From DASTFP01 sp963744345 (GTDB taxonomy: Bacteria > Verrucomicrobiota > Verrucomicrobiia > Chthoniobacterales > Terrimicrobiaceae), in assembly GCA_963744345.1 (NCBI GenBank), contig CAVUTD010000014.1, forward strand, positions 1 through 64,000: a stretch of 64,000 bases of DNA, written 5' to 3'. The notes beneath the pieces were generated by a model that was given only the letters and a program-made list of their open reading frames with translations, made no database searches and had not been told where the DNA came from. The position numbers and the translations under genes are program-made. Positions 27,463 through 37,384 of the stretch are shown here, piece after piece (position 1 is the first letter of the stretch; each line of letters begins with the position of its first letter).

Positions 27463-28389
27463 ATGCGTATTCTTATCACGGGCGGAGCGGGCTTCCTGGG
27501 CTCGCATTTGTGTGATCGCCTAATTAATGATGGACATGAAGTTCTGTGTCTCGACAATTTTTTCACAGGACGGAAGCAAAACATTTCTCATCTGCTGCAA
27601 AATCCTAAGTTCGATTTGATCCGCCATGATGTGACTGAGCCGTTCCGCGTAGAAGTGGATCAGATTTATAATCTGGCCTGTCCAGCCTCACCCCCGCACT
27701 ACCAATACAATCCGATTAAAACCACTAAGACTTCAGTGATGGGAGCAATCAACTCGTTAGGTCTGGCAAAACGCGTCAGGGCAAGAGTGTTTTTGGCGTC
27801 AACGTCGGAGGTGTATGGCGACCCCGCTGTGCATCCGCAAAGTGAATCTTATTGGGGAAACGTGAATCCTATTGGTCAGCGCTCTTGCTACGATGAGGGG
27901 AAACGCTGCGCCGAAACTTTGTTTTTTGATTATCATCGGCAGAATGGGGTCGATATCCGGGTGGTGCGTATCTTCAATACGTATGGTCCGCGGATGTTGG
28001 CCGATGATGGCCGTGTGGTGTCCAATTTTATCGTGCAGGCCTTGAAAGGCGAAAACCTGACTATGTATGGTGACGGCTCACAAACGCGTTCGTTCTGCTA
28101 CGTAGATGACCTCATCGAGGGTTTCGTGCGTCTGATGAATCAGGAGAAGACGGTTGGTCCGATGAATATTGGTAATCCCGGAGAGTTTACGATGCGGCAG
28201 TTGGGGGAGCTCGTCGTCAAAAAGGTCGGAGGTAAATCGAAGATCACTAATCTTCCCCTTCCCGCTGATGACCCGAAACAAAGACGACCAGATATTTCTC
28301 TCGCCAGGGAGGTGCTCGGCTGGGAGCCGAAGGTGCCGCTCGAGGAAGGCCTCGATCGCACGATCGAATATTTTCGTCAGGCTATCTGA
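27463..28389 (+). CDS. uxs: UDP-glucuronate decarboxylase (UDP-xylose synthase)
   Basis: An extended SDR of 308 residues that turns UDP-glucuronate into UDP-xylose. It has the NAD motif TGGAGFLG (residues 6-13) and the family-specific LDNFFTGRKQNI. The substrate region is ACPASPPHYQYNPIKTTKT, the STSEVYGDP segment is present, and the catalytic tyrosine and lysine are in YDEGKR (Y143). Near the end is QTRSFCYVDDLIEG. The length fits the short bacterial/plant soluble form. It lies 35 bases before the UDP-glucose dehydrogenase gene that makes its substrate. Confidence 0.94.
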   Translation: MRILITGGAGFLGSHLCDRLINDGHEVLCLDNFFTGRKQNISHLLQNPKFDLIRHDVTEPFRVEVDQIYNLACPASPPHYQYNPIKTTKTSVMGAINSLGLAKRVRARVFLASTSEVYGDPAVHPQSESYWGNVNPIGQRSCYDEGKRCAETLFFDYHRQNGVDIRVVRIFNTYGPRMLADDGRVVSNFIVQALKGENLTMYGDGSQTRSFCYVDDLIEGFVRLMNQEKTVGPMNIGNPGEFTMRQLGELVVKKVGGKSKITNLPLPADDPKQRRPDISLAREVLGWEPKVPLEEGLDRTIEYFRQAI

Positions 28390-28424
28390 CGCTTTCCAAA
28401 ACGCACCCAACTACGATCATTTTT

Positions 28425-29828
28425 ATGTCGCAAGAAACGCCACCCACACAAGATTCGGAAATAAAAATTTGCTGCGTCGGCGCCGGCTACGTCGGCGGCC
28501 CCACCATGGCGATGATTGCGGCGAAGTGTCCTGACATTCGCGTGGAGGTCGTTGATCTTAACCAGGGGCGAATCGATGCGTGGAATTCGGATAAGCTTCC
28601 CGTGTATGAGCCCGGACTGGACGAAGTTGTAAAATCGGCTCGAGGCAGGAACTTATTTTTCACGACGGGCGTGGAGAATGCCATTCGTGGGGCAGACATT
28701 ATTTTCGTAAGTGTGAACACGCCGACGAAGACCTTCGGAGTTGGCGCCGGGCGAGCCGCGGATTTGCGCTATATAGAATCGGTCGCCCGCATGATTGCCT
28801 CGGTGGTGGATCGACCGAAAATCATCGTGGAAAAGAGCACGATTCCCGTAAAGACTGCGGAAACGATCTTAACGATCCTGAGTGCGAGTGGAAAGAAGCT
28901 TAACCATCAGGTGCTGTCGAATCCCGAGTTTCTCGCGGAGGGCACGGCAGTGGAGGATCTAAAGAATCCAGACCGCATTTTGATTGGCGGAGAACAAACT
29001 CCGGAAGGTCTCGCCGCCATTGAGAAGCTGGTTTCGGTTTACGCGCGGTGGGTTCCCCGTGAGCGTATCTTGACCACCAATCTTTGGTCCTCGGAACTTG
29101 CGAAATTGGTGGCCAACGCCTTTCTTGCTCAACGAATTTCTTCCATCAATGCAATCTCGGCCCTGTGCGAAACGACTGGGGCAGACGTTGACGAAGTCGC
29201 CCGCGCGATTGGCACCGACTCACGCATCGGACCGAAGTTCCTTAAGGCTTCAGTGGGTTTTGGCGGCTCCTGCTTTCAGAAGGATATCCTGAATCTTGTT
29301 TATCTCTGCGGAGCTTTCGGAATTCCGGAGGTCGCCGATTATTGGGAACATGTTGTTCGCCTTAATGATTGGCAGAAGACCCGGTACGTCGCCCGCGTCA
29401 TCAAGACCCTCTTCAACACAGTGTCGGGCAAGCGCATCGCAGTCCTGGGATTTGCTTTTAAAAAGGATACCAATGATACACGTGAGTCCCCCGCAATCTC
29501 GGTTTGCAAGGCGTTGCTTGACGAGCAGGCGCGCTTAGCCATCTACGATCCTAAGGTCGAAAGCGACCAGATTTTCGCCGATCTGGAGGTGAAACCTGAC
29601 GATCCGCGCATCGAGATCTGCGCAGATGCATATCAGGCTCTCAAGGGAGGTCATGCCATGCTCGTGCTTACGGAATGGGATGAATTTCGCGACCTGGACT
29701 ATGCCCGGATTTTCGCGGAAATGCACAAGCCAGCGTGGGTGTTTGACGGGCGCAACGTCCTTGACATGGTGAAGCTGCGGAGGGAGGGCTTTTACGTATA
29801 CAGCATTGGAAAGCCGGAATCAATCTGA
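28425..29828 (+). CDS. ugd: UDP-glucose 6-dehydrogenase
   Basis: Oxidises UDP-glucose to UDP-glucuronate in two NAD-dependent steps. The N-terminal NAD domain begins after a short hydrophilic leader with ICCVGAGYVGGPTMA. The central part has PEFLAEGTAVEDL and GFGGSCFQKD with catalytic cysteine C283. The C-terminal UDP-binding domain has LGFAFKKDTNDTRESPA. The 467-residue length and the wording of these motifs resemble the animal/plant-type enzymes more than the short E. coli Ugd. Paired with the UDP-xylose synthase, it supplies UDP-GlcA and UDP-Xyl for the exopolysaccharide. Confidence 0.95.
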   Translation: MSQETPPTQDSEIKICCVGAGYVGGPTMAMIAAKCPDIRVEVVDLNQGRIDAWNSDKLPVYEPGLDEVVKSARGRNLFFTTGVENAIRGADIIFVSVNTPTKTFGVGAGRAADLRYIESVARMIASVVDRPKIIVEKSTIPVKTAETILTILSASGKKLNHQVLSNPEFLAEGTAVEDLKNPDRILIGGEQTPEGLAAIEKLVSVYARWVPRERILTTNLWSSELAKLVANAFLAQRISSINAISALCETTGADVDEVARAIGTDSRIGPKFLKASVGFGGSCFQKDILNLVYLCGAFGIPEVADYWEHVVRLNDWQKTRYVARVIKTLFNTVSGKRIAVLGFAFKKDTNDTRESPAISVCKALLDEQARLAIYDPKVESDQIFADLEVKPDDPRIEICADAYQALKGGHAMLVLTEWDEFRDLDYARIFAEMHKPAWVFDGRNVLDMVKLRREGFYVYSIGKPESI

Positions 29829-30043
29829 AGAGAGAATCGATCGGTCTCCCCGCCCCTTCATTCCCGCTTGGGCGCATACCACAAGGCTGTGTCGTCTGGA
29901 GGCCCTACTTAGGCATTCAGAGGGGGATGTTTCCGTGGCTCTAACCTCGGAATACGAGAGTCGCCGCGTCTGCGTCAGCAGTTGAAGCTTTTCGCTGCCG
30001 GCTCCTCTGACGTGGCGGCGAGGAGAAAAACCCTTCCTTCCTA

Positions 30044-31882
30044 GTGGTCTCGCTTGCATCCCGAAGCCTAGCGTTCTTGCGCAAGATCCTTAGCGTTGCC
30101 CTTCCCTTCGGGCGGCGCAAGCTGATCATTGTTGTGGGAAGCATGATCTTCCAGGCCGTTCTGCAATTGGGCGGGGTGGCTTCCGTCTTGCCGTTCCTGT
30201 CGGTCGCCGCTCATCCGGAACGTTTTGCCACCTCCCGCTTTGGAAGCATTTTGATGTCCGTCTTTCAGCTTACCGATCCCCATCAATTGGTGTATGTGAC
30301 GGGCACGCTCGCGATTTTGTCGCTTCTGCTGGCGAGCGGATCTGCGATAGCTAACCAGATAATCATGGCACGATATGTGTCGAGCGTTGGGCACTGGTTG
30401 CGCATGCAGCTCCTTTCCAAGTATTACAGTCAACCCTATCCCTTCTTTGTGGCGCGTAACTCTTCGGTGCTCACGAAGAAAGCAAATTCGGACGTTTACG
30501 TCTTCATTTCATTTGTTCTCTCGCCGCTTTGCGACTTTGCCGCGAGGCTCTTCACGACGGCAGTTATCGTTCTCGGTCTGCTGGTGCTCGAACCGATTGC
30601 CACATTGGCTATCGCGGTGTTTTTCACGTGCTTTTATGTCCTCTTCATGAGCCTGACTCGCAGGGCCGTGCGGACGATCAACGAGATCTCCAAACAGGCA
30701 AGTCAGAATCTCAGTCGCCTTGTCCAGCAGTTTCTCTCTGGCATGAGAGACATTAAACTGAGGAACGCGGGGTCTCATTTTGTCGGTCAGATAGAAGAAA
30801 TCTCGGAGCGCTATGCCAAGACGGGAGTGACGAGCGCGTGGATCGGCGGACTACCGCGCAACTTAATCGAACCCATCGCATTCGCGGGCACAATCATTTG
30901 GGCGATGGTCGCCTTGAGCACGGGGCGTCTTGATGCGGTCTTACCCACGCTCGGCGTGATGGCCATGGCCGGATATCGGCTCCTCCCGAATATTCAGCAA
31001 CTCTATTCCAACCTCCATATTTTGGCGACCAATCGCTTCTCTCTCGATGAGCTCGCCGAGGAATTGGACTTTTCATCACCTTCTTTCCCGTTGAGCATTC
31101 CAAGGCCAGCGAGCGGAGCGCCCGCCGCGATTGATCAAGGCCCCTTGTTCTCTGAGGCGATTGAATTTCGAGATGTGACTTTTAGCTACCCTGGCGCGGA
31201 GCGGCCCGTTTTGCAGGGTGTTACGTTGCGGATCGATAAAGGCCAATCGATCGGTTTCGTCGGTCAGACAGGATCGGGAAAATCGACACTGATCAACCTC
31301 ATGCTCGGCCTCTTTGAGCCGACAGGAGGCGAGATTCTCGCGGATGGAAAACCTCTCGGGAAGCCCGTGCCGCCCGCTTGGTATACGCGGATCGGATATG
31401 TCCCTCAGGAAATCTTCCTTGTTGACGACACCTTGTTTCGAAATATCGCTATCGGCGTGCCGGAGAGTGAAGTTGATCGTGAACGCATGGACAAAGCGAT
31501 CTCTTCAGCGCAGCTGCAAGAGGTGATTGAAAAGATGCCTCAAGGGCTTGAGACCCAAGTGGGGGAGCGGGGGGTAATGCTCAGTGGAGGACAACGCCAA
31601 AGAGTAGGGCTGGCGCGAGCGCTCTACTTCGATCCCGAAATGTTAATTCTCGATGAGGGCACGAGTGCTTTGGACAATGAAACGGAAGCGAAGTTTATGC
31701 GCGCGGTCGAAGCACTACAGGGCGAGATAACGATTATCTCGATTGCACACAGGCTGACGACGGTGCGCGGTTGTAACGCCATTTACGTCCTCGTGAATGG
31801 TAAGATCGGGGAAGCGGGAACTTACGACGAACTGATGGAATCCAAATCGGAGTTCTTCCGTCTGGCGAGCGCTTCCGCGTGA
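30044..31882 (+). CDS. ABC transporter with fused membrane and ATPase domains (PglK/MsbA-like flippase)
   Basis: A half-transporter of 612 residues. The N-terminal membrane domain has about six helices (residues 25-330). The C-terminal nucleotide-binding domain has Walker A GQTGSGKST (about 406), the signature LSGGQRQR, Walker B LILDEGTSALD and the switch histidine in SIAHRLT. Such proteins flip lipid-linked oligosaccharides (PglK) or lipids. No Wzx-type flippase is seen in the locus, so this is the best candidate for moving the repeat unit. The start GTG 30044 is weakly supported; the ribosome site GAGGAG lies rather far upstream. Confidence 0.9.
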   Translation: MVSLASRSLAFLRKILSVALPFGRRKLIIVVGSMIFQAVLQLGGVASVLPFLSVAAHPERFATSRFGSILMSVFQLTDPHQLVYVTGTLAILSLLLASGSAIANQIIMARYVSSVGHWLRMQLLSKYYSQPYPFFVARNSSVLTKKANSDVYVFISFVLSPLCDFAARLFTTAVIVLGLLVLEPIATLAIAVFFTCFYVLFMSLTRRAVRTINEISKQASQNLSRLVQQFLSGMRDIKLRNAGSHFVGQIEEISERYAKTGVTSAWIGGLPRNLIEPIAFAGTIIWAMVALSTGRLDAVLPTLGVMAMAGYRLLPNIQQLYSNLHILATNRFSLDELAEELDFSSPSFPLSIPRPASGAPAAIDQGPLFSEAIEFRDVTFSYPGAERPVLQGVTLRIDKGQSIGFVGQTGSGKSTLINLMLGLFEPTGGEILADGKPLGKPVPPAWYTRIGYVPQEIFLVDDTLFRNIAIGVPESEVDRERMDKAISSAQLQEVIEKMPQGLETQVGERGVMLSGGQRQRVGLARALYFDPEMLILDEGTSALDNETEAKFMRAVEALQGEITIISIAHRLTTVRGCNAIYVLVNGKIGEAGTYDELMESKSEFFRLASASA

Positions 31883-31970
31883 CTTGGGTCGAGAAACTGG
31901 CGTGGCTTCTCTAGCTTACTGAGAAGCTTGCGGCAGTAGCTTGGACCTTGGAAAAGGATCCAGTGACACG

Positions 31971-33320
31971 ATGATCCGAGTCGCCTACGATGTTTCATTC
32001 GCCGTGCCTCCTCCGGGCAAGCCCGCCATGATGACGGGCGTAGGACGCGTCATCGAGGAGCTGTTCAAGTGTCTGCGCCTACATCCCGAGGTGGATCTTA
32101 GAGTCGTCGGAGGGTTTGGAGGGGATTGGAATCCGATGATAACGAGCCTCTCGGTTCAGGATTGGGCCTCCATGGTCGCGAAGCTACCGACGGCTTCATT
32201 AGCAGGATATCGAACAAGATCCCGGCTTGGCGAACTGTCCGCCAAAGCACTCTATCACTTTCAGGAGCGAGCGAATCGCCCCAGAAACTCCAGGAAAAAT
32301 CCGGCCCTCCAGCGGGCACAGGATGTCGCCCTTGCTGCTCTCAGGCGCTTCGCGCATTCGCGCGTCGAGTGGGGACTTGGGCGAGATCAGACGGACGTGT
32401 TTCACTCGACCTTCCGATCTCCGCCTGACTGGCTCTCTCAGAACGTTCCGCGCGTGATCACGATTCACGATGTAATCCCTTTGCGTCAAAGGGAGGAATA
32501 CGATGCAAGCACGGTGGGGTTGCTCGAATCGGTGTTGGCCAGCTTAAAACCCGAGAGGGATGTAGCCACGACGGTGTCGCAGTTTACCAAAGATGATTTT
32601 TGCGCTTTATCGGGCTTTCCACCCCAGCGCGTGCTTGTCGCCCCACTTTCGGCGGGAGACCACTTCCGCCCGATCAACGATCAGGCGCAGATTGCGGCTG
32701 TCCGAGCGCGATTGCGATTGGGTTCAAAGCCATTTTTGCTTTCCGTCTCGAATCCTCAACCCCGGAAGAATATTCCGCTGCTTATCCGAAGTTTCTACAT
32801 CGCTCTTCGCCGCGCCCCTGCTTGGGAGGGGAACCTGGTTTTGGTTGGGGAAGCTAAGGCAGGCTGGGGCGTCGAGCTCATCGAGCAAGAAATCGAGAAG
32901 GGGGAGGAACTAGCGAGTCGAGTCATTCGCGCGGGCGCCGTCTCTGATGAAGACCTCGCCTGCCTCTATAGCGCCTGCGAGACTTTTGTCTTCCCCTCGC
33001 TGTCTGAGGGTTTCGGCTTGCCCGTGCTTGAGGCAATGCAATGCGGAGCCCCGGTGATTTGCTCCAAGACGAGTTCACTTCCAGAAGTTGCCGGCGAGGC
33101 CGCCATCCTTGTTGATCCGACAGACGAGCTGGCGCTCGCGCAGGCAATCGCGGAAATTCTTACAAATCCTCTGCGCCGGTCTGAACTTGTCACGCTAAGT
33201 GTGCAACAGGCGCGAAAATTCTCGTGGCAGTCGACGGCTGAAAAGGTGATAGCAGCGTACAGGATGGCCGTGAACTCGCCGGAAACAAGCCAGACGCCCC
33301 GGGAGACCTCGTCGGATTGA
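31971..33320 (+). CDS. GT4-type glycosyltransferase
   Basis: A GT-B retaining glycosyltransferase of 449 residues. The N-terminal acceptor domain starts IRVAYDVSFAVPPPG. The C-terminal nucleotide-sugar domain has SVSNPQPRKNIPLLIRSF, VRAGAV-type turns and the EX7E-like site FPSLSEGFGLPVLEAMQCGAP. I prefer ATG 31971 over the in-frame TTG at 31941 because the family begins with the first strand. The stop overlaps the next start (TTGA), showing translational coupling. Donor and acceptor cannot be told from sequence. Confidence 0.88.
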   Translation: MIRVAYDVSFAVPPPGKPAMMTGVGRVIEELFKCLRLHPEVDLRVVGGFGGDWNPMITSLSVQDWASMVAKLPTASLAGYRTRSRLGELSAKALYHFQERANRPRNSRKNPALQRAQDVALAALRRFAHSRVEWGLGRDQTDVFHSTFRSPPDWLSQNVPRVITIHDVIPLRQREEYDASTVGLLESVLASLKPERDVATTVSQFTKDDFCALSGFPPQRVLVAPLSAGDHFRPINDQAQIAAVRARLRLGSKPFLLSVSNPQPRKNIPLLIRSFYIALRRAPAWEGNLVLVGEAKAGWGVELIEQEIEKGEELASRVIRAGAVSDEDLACLYSACETFVFPSLSEGFGLPVLEAMQCGAPVICSKTSSLPEVAGEAAILVDPTDELALAQAIAEILTNPLRRSELVTLSVQQARKFSWQSTAEKVIAAYRMAVNSPETSQTPRETSSD

Positions 33321-34222
33321 GAGTCGACAAAATCATCCTCTTAGCCAACAAAGGTGCGGAACTTCATCTGCAAGTCTTCGTTCGATCATTGCACCAGGTG
33401 GGCTGTACGTTGCCCATTTTGGTGATCCCGTACGGAGAAGCGGATCTTGAACTCCCGACGGGTTGCGCGTGGATTCCCGATTCCAAGCTTCTTAGCTTTC
33501 TCAGGCAAAATTCAGCGCATCCATTGTATGGCAAGTATGTTGCTCTCTTGCAAAACAGCTGCGCCTATTTTGACACCGATATTATCTTACTAAGGGAACC
33601 CCGAAAATGGCTGGAAAGCGCGCCAGCGGATAGTTTTGTCGTCGCAGACACGGAGTGGCGAAAGAACCGCTGGACGTACACCACGGATTCGCTGCGCTTC
33701 CTAATGCAACTCTCTTCTTGCTGGCCCCTCTTCACGTTCAATTCGGGTTTCTTTGCCTTTGAGAAAGCCTTGTATGAGGAAGACGAGTTGATCGATGTCA
33801 TTCAATCTCCGGAATATCGCGATACATGCCTGAGACGAAAGTCTGCGCCGATCGACCAGCCCGCAATAAACTGGCTGGTGCTCCGCAAGCAGCGCAAGAT
33901 CTTTAACTTCAATCTCCCGGAACAATGTATGGAGTCGACGATGGCGGTGGATTATGGCAACAGTGCGCCGGAGACGGTGACATCGAGACCGGGCGCCCCA
34001 GCCTTTCTTCACTTTGCTGGTCCGATATTCCAGGAAAATCTGCCGATCGTGAAGCTGTTTACGTCGTTTCTCACTACGCCGGAAAGGAAACGATGGGACG
34101 CTCAAATGAACGAGCGGCGCAGAGCTTCGCGTTGGCTGGAGAAATGGCCCCTTAGCATTCGGCTGCTCAATCGACTCATCCGAATCCTCGATGCTCGCTT
34201 CTACGTTCAGCCTAAGTCATAA
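33317..34222 (+). CDS. GT-A-like glycosyltransferase of unknown family
   Basis: About 301 residues from a TTG start that overlaps the previous stop. It resembles nucleotide-diphospho-sugar transferases: an N-terminal KIILLANKGAELHLQVFVRSL strand-helix, then a DxD-type metal site in YFDTDIILLREP. LFTFNSGFFAF and FLHFAGPIFQENL follow, positions similar to GT8 proteins. No exact family is recognised. As the product starts with TTG and is coupled to the upstream GT, its level is probably set by that gene. Confidence 0.65.
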   Translation: MRVDKIILLANKGAELHLQVFVRSLHQVGCTLPILVIPYGEADLELPTGCAWIPDSKLLSFLRQNSAHPLYGKYVALLQNSCAYFDTDIILLREPRKWLESAPADSFVVADTEWRKNRWTYTTDSLRFLMQLSSCWPLFTFNSGFFAFEKALYEEDELIDVIQSPEYRDTCLRRKSAPIDQPAINWLVLRKQRKIFNFNLPEQCMESTMAVDYGNSAPETVTSRPGAPAFLHFAGPIFQENLPIVKLFTSFLTTPERKRWDAQMNERRRASRWLEKWPLSIRLLNRLIRILDARFYVQPKS

Positions 34223-34244
34223 TCTAGCGGGCAGATCATGTGTC

Positions 34245-35408
34245 ATGAAGGGTAGATGGAGGGCAGTCATTGGGGCGGCGACCGCGCCAAACTATATTGG
34301 TGGACTTGGTTCCTACCAAAGAGGCTTGGCCGCCACGCTCGAAGAGTTTGGTGTCGAAGGCGCCTTTCTCTCCATTTTTCCGGAGCATCCAACATTGGGA
34401 TTCTCAGAAACGCCTATGCCCTGGCCGGTGAAGTTTGGCTCGGATCCCCGGACTTGGACAAAGCTTGGCGGGGCGATGTTGCGCATGGCTGCGAGACCAT
34501 GGCTTCACCCGATGCTCGAATTTGTCATTTCCACCGTTCTGCCGCCCAACTTTCTCAGCAAGTTAGTTGGCAAGGTTGACTGGATCCACTTTGTGGGTAC
34601 TGGTCACGATTATATCGGCTTTGCTCTCCTGCTCCTGGCAAGGAAAAGAGGGGTTCGCTTCACTGTTTGGCCCGCGGTTCATCCGAGAGGCTGGGGTGAC
34701 GATGTGCTCGACGTGCGATTGTATAAAAAGGCCGATGCGGTGATGTGCCAAACCTTCTTCGAGAGACGCCACTTGACCGAGTTGGGCGTTCCGGAGAACA
34801 GCCTTCGCGTTTGTGGTCTGCCGCCGATGTGTTTGGGCGACGGTAACGAAGACGCGATTCGGCGAGAACTTGAGCTCGGGACTTGTCCTTGTGTATTATT
34901 TCTTGGTCGCAGGGACGAAGGGAAAGGTTACTTCAGCTTGCTCGCCGCATGGCCGATCGTCTTGCAGGAATTCCCCGAGGCCTGCCTACTGCTCGGCGGT
35001 CCAGGAAATCCACCGTCAGAGACTCTCGCGGGGTTGCCGCACGACTCCTATCGAAATCTTGGACTGGCCAGCGAGCGGACCAAAGCGGACGCCCTTGCGG
35101 CCTGCAATCTCTTCTGTCTTCCCTCCAGCCATGAATCGTTCGGTATCGCCTATGTGGAAGCGTGGTCCTACCAGAAGCCAGTCATTTGCGGTACGGCTCC
35201 AGCTTGCAGAGAATTGATTGAGGATGGAAAGAGCGGACTCTGGGCAGACCAGAATCCTGCGAATCTGGCCGCTAAAATTAAAAGGCTTCTGCGCGATCGC
35301 GATTCTGCGCAGGCCGATGGGAGAACATGGATATCACTTGCAGCAGCAGCGCTTTTCCTGGGAGGTGGTTGCCAATGCCCACCTGGATGCCGCCGGTCTG
35401 CAGCCTAA
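34245..35408 (+). CDS. GT4-type glycosyltransferase with a frameshifted C terminus
   Basis: The start ATG 34245 gives a GT-B protein. GGLGSYQRGLAATLEEFG opens the acceptor domain. The donor domain has VLFLGRRDEGKGYFSLLAA and the EX7E region LPSSHESFGIAYVEAWSYQ. Near 35310-35325 the frame slips. The current end is an unrelated 25-residue tail, while the neighbouring frame gives the expected last helix (MGEHGYHLQQQRFSWEVV) and stops at 35415. The active site is upstream of the break, so activity may survive, but the C-terminal helix that packs back on the N domain is lost. Confidence 0.8.
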   Translation: MKGRWRAVIGAATAPNYIGGLGSYQRGLAATLEEFGVEGAFLSIFPEHPTLGFSETPMPWPVKFGSDPRTWTKLGGAMLRMAARPWLHPMLEFVISTVLPPNFLSKLVGKVDWIHFVGTGHDYIGFALLLLARKRGVRFTVWPAVHPRGWGDDVLDVRLYKKADAVMCQTFFERRHLTELGVPENSLRVCGLPPMCLGDGNEDAIRRELELGTCPCVLFLGRRDEGKGYFSLLAAWPIVLQEFPEACLLLGGPGNPPSETLAGLPHDSYRNLGLASERTKADALAACNLFCLPSSHESFGIAYVEAWSYQKPVICGTAPACRELIEDGKSGLWADQNPANLAAKIKRLLRDRDSAQADGRTWISLAAAALFLGGGCQCPPGCRRSAA

Positions 35409-35475
35409 GATCTAGTCTCCATTTCCTCTTTGCTCCGCGTTTTCGTAGACACCCATTTCACGGATCTTTCTTCGA

Positions 35476-36381
35476 GTGAAAAGAGCAAGCATCATCATTC
35501 CTACCTGCGATCGCCCTCTGGACTTACAACGATGTGTCGGCGCATTGTTCTCTCAACTCCCGACCGATCGAAGTGTCGAAATCCGCGTTTGTGATGACGG
35601 TTCCAGCGACGCTAGCGCGAAGATGATTTCGACGGAGTTTCCCTCAGTAGCTTGGAGCAGAGGACCAAGGAAGGGACCTGCGGCCAACCGAAACTTTGGC
35701 GCCAAGCTCTCCGAATCCGAGTGGCTCATATTTGTTGACGATGATTGTATTGCGCGTGATGGCTATGTTGCCGCCTATCTGGATGCGTTTGATTCAGCTG
35801 AGTCGACTGACTTGTTTCACGGACTGACCTTCCCGCTGCCTGAGCCAGCTTCGCTCCTGTACGAGGCGCCGTCCATTAAAGGTCCGCAGCCGGTATTTGG
35901 CTCCTGTAACTTTGCGATCAGCAAGGGACTCTTCGCTGGAAATGGAGGATTCGATGAACGCTATTTCCCGACATTTGAAGACATTGAATTTTTTTCCCGC
36001 TTGAGCCGTTTGGGCTTTCCGGCTCAATGTGCTTTCGGGGCTGTTGTTGATCATCCCTTACGGAGAATTCCGAACTCTCGCAAGCTAGCCGCGCGCTGGG
36101 AGGCCCGAGTCGTTTCGGCCTTAGATTTAGGCGCGACTCCGCTCGACATTTATTTGAGGCTGCCAAAACACGTGCTCTTGGTCATCGTGTCTCGCTTTCG
36201 CGACGCGGACGCGAAACTCAATCTGCAGAACATAAAAGCGGCGTTGATTTTTGCGGGGGAGTTTCTCTACTCGCTTTATCTATTGCCCGGCTGGATTCGC
36301 AAACACGTCAAAGAGCCGCGCAGCCAATTTTGGCTCGAGCAGGTTGCGCTCGGAAAAGCTCCCCCACAGTTCGGGCTATAG
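35476..36381 (+). CDS. GT2-family glycosyltransferase
   Basis: An inverting GT-A enzyme of 301 residues from GTG 35476. It starts RASIIIPTCDRPLDLQRCV. RVCDDGSSDAS carries the nucleotide-binding aspartate, WLIFVDDDCIARDGY carries the DxD metal site, and FPTFEDIEFFSRLSRLGF carries the ED base-like motif. The last 60 residues are hydrophobic or basic and may touch the membrane. Sugar specificity is unknown. It stands between the frameshifted GT4 and a GT-A-like gene, with short gaps, in the same transcript. Confidence 0.88.
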   Translation: MKRASIIIPTCDRPLDLQRCVGALFSQLPTDRSVEIRVCDDGSSDASAKMISTEFPSVAWSRGPRKGPAANRNFGAKLSESEWLIFVDDDCIARDGYVAAYLDAFDSAESTDLFHGLTFPLPEPASLLYEAPSIKGPQPVFGSCNFAISKGLFAGNGGFDERYFPTFEDIEFFSRLSRLGFPAQCAFGAVVDHPLRRIPNSRKLAARWEARVVSALDLGATPLDIYLRLPKHVLLVIVSRFRDADAKLNLQNIKAALIFAGEFLYSLYLLPGWIRKHVKEPRSQFWLEQVALGKAPPQFGL

Positions 36382-36406
36382 GTGCCCGGGAGCTGGAGAA
36401 TTCCGA

Positions 36407-37384
36407 ATGATCGACGCCTCTGCGGCACCTAACCATCAAGTAAGCGCATCAGATAAAGTGAGCACGAAAGCTGCTATCGTCACTCTGTACGAAAGCCATT
36501 ATTATCATGGCGCGGCGGCACTTATTAATTCGGCTGTTGCCAGCGGCTTTGAGGGGCTCTTCATTGTGGGCTATCGTGATCGCCTGCCACCTTGGGTCCA
36601 GACTTTAAAGACGATCGGCGAGGAGCAATATGAGGTAGCGAAGGTTCGCATCACTTTTTATCGGGAAGAGGCACCAAGACATCTCGGTTATCAAAAACCA
36701 TTTGCTGCGCTGGAGATCTTTGATCGATTCCCCGAAATCGACATCTTGTTCTATGCCGATCCTGATGTGACTTTTCTCGCGCCATGGAAATTTTTTCTCC
36801 ATTGGGCCAATTTAGGCATAGCGTTGGTGGAGGACTCAAATTTCCAGAGGGTCCATGAGAATCATCCGTGGCGCCCTATTTGGAAGGGACTGCTAAGCCA
36901 GGCCGGACTGGAATGTCATTCCGGCAAGAGCGATTCTTATGCTAACAGCGGCTTTTTTGGTATTAGTCGTCAAGACAAGGGTTTTCTGAAGGCATGGGCG
37001 GATGTGACGCTGGCTTACGAAGCTAGTGGAAGGACAACCGAAAGCTTTGCTATGGCGGAAAGATGGAAAGGAGTGGTTGGCGATCAGGACCTGCTGGCTG
37101 CGGCAATGATGTCCTGGACTGGACCTTTCAGTATTATGGGACCGGAGGCTATGGGCTTCACGGGGTACTTTTTCATTCTCTCTCACGCGATCGAAGCGCC
37201 GAAGCCTTGGGCTAAGAGTTATTTTCTGAGTGCCCTTCGTGGTATTGCTCCAACTCCGGCCGGGGGTCATTTTATCGAGTCTGCCTCGGGAGCGATTCAA
37301 TCGGTCTCCCAGGGCGTTCAGTTCCTGCGGAAGTTAGACTTTCGTGCGGCGAAATTGATCTCACGGTTTTGGAGGCGGTCGTGA
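36407..37384 (+). CDS. GT-A-like protein of unknown family
   Basis: 325 residues from ATG 36407. The N-terminal strand-helix AAIVTLYESHYYHGAAALIN is followed by FEGLFIVGYRDRLPPWV. A DxD-like site is in DILFYADPDVTFLAPW. YANSGFFGISRQDKGFLKA and GDQDLLAAAM look like the acceptor loop and a GDQD motif seen in several GT-A families. I recognise it only as a probable nucleotide-sugar transferase. An upstream in-frame start at 36251 would overlap the GT2 gene by 130 bases and is rejected. Confidence 0.65.
   Translation: MIDASAAPNHQVSASDKVSTKAAIVTLYESHYYHGAAALINSAVASGFEGLFIVGYRDRLPPWVQTLKTIGEEQYEVAKVRITFYREEAPRHLGYQKPFAALEIFDRFPEIDILFYADPDVTFLAPWKFFLHWANLGIALVEDSNFQRVHENHPWRPIWKGLLSQAGLECHSGKSDSYANSGFFGISRQDKGFLKAWADVTLAYEASGRTTESFAMAERWKGVVGDQDLLAAAMMSWTGPFSIMGPEAMGFTGYFFILSHAIEAPKPWAKSYFLSALRGIAPTPAGGHFIESASGAIQSVSQGVQFLRKLDFRAAKLISRFWRRS

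Noticed and set aside
30143..30145. Later ATG as start of the ABC transporter
   Set aside because: It would remove the first membrane helix, which the fold needs, so GTG 30044 is kept despite its weak ribosome site.
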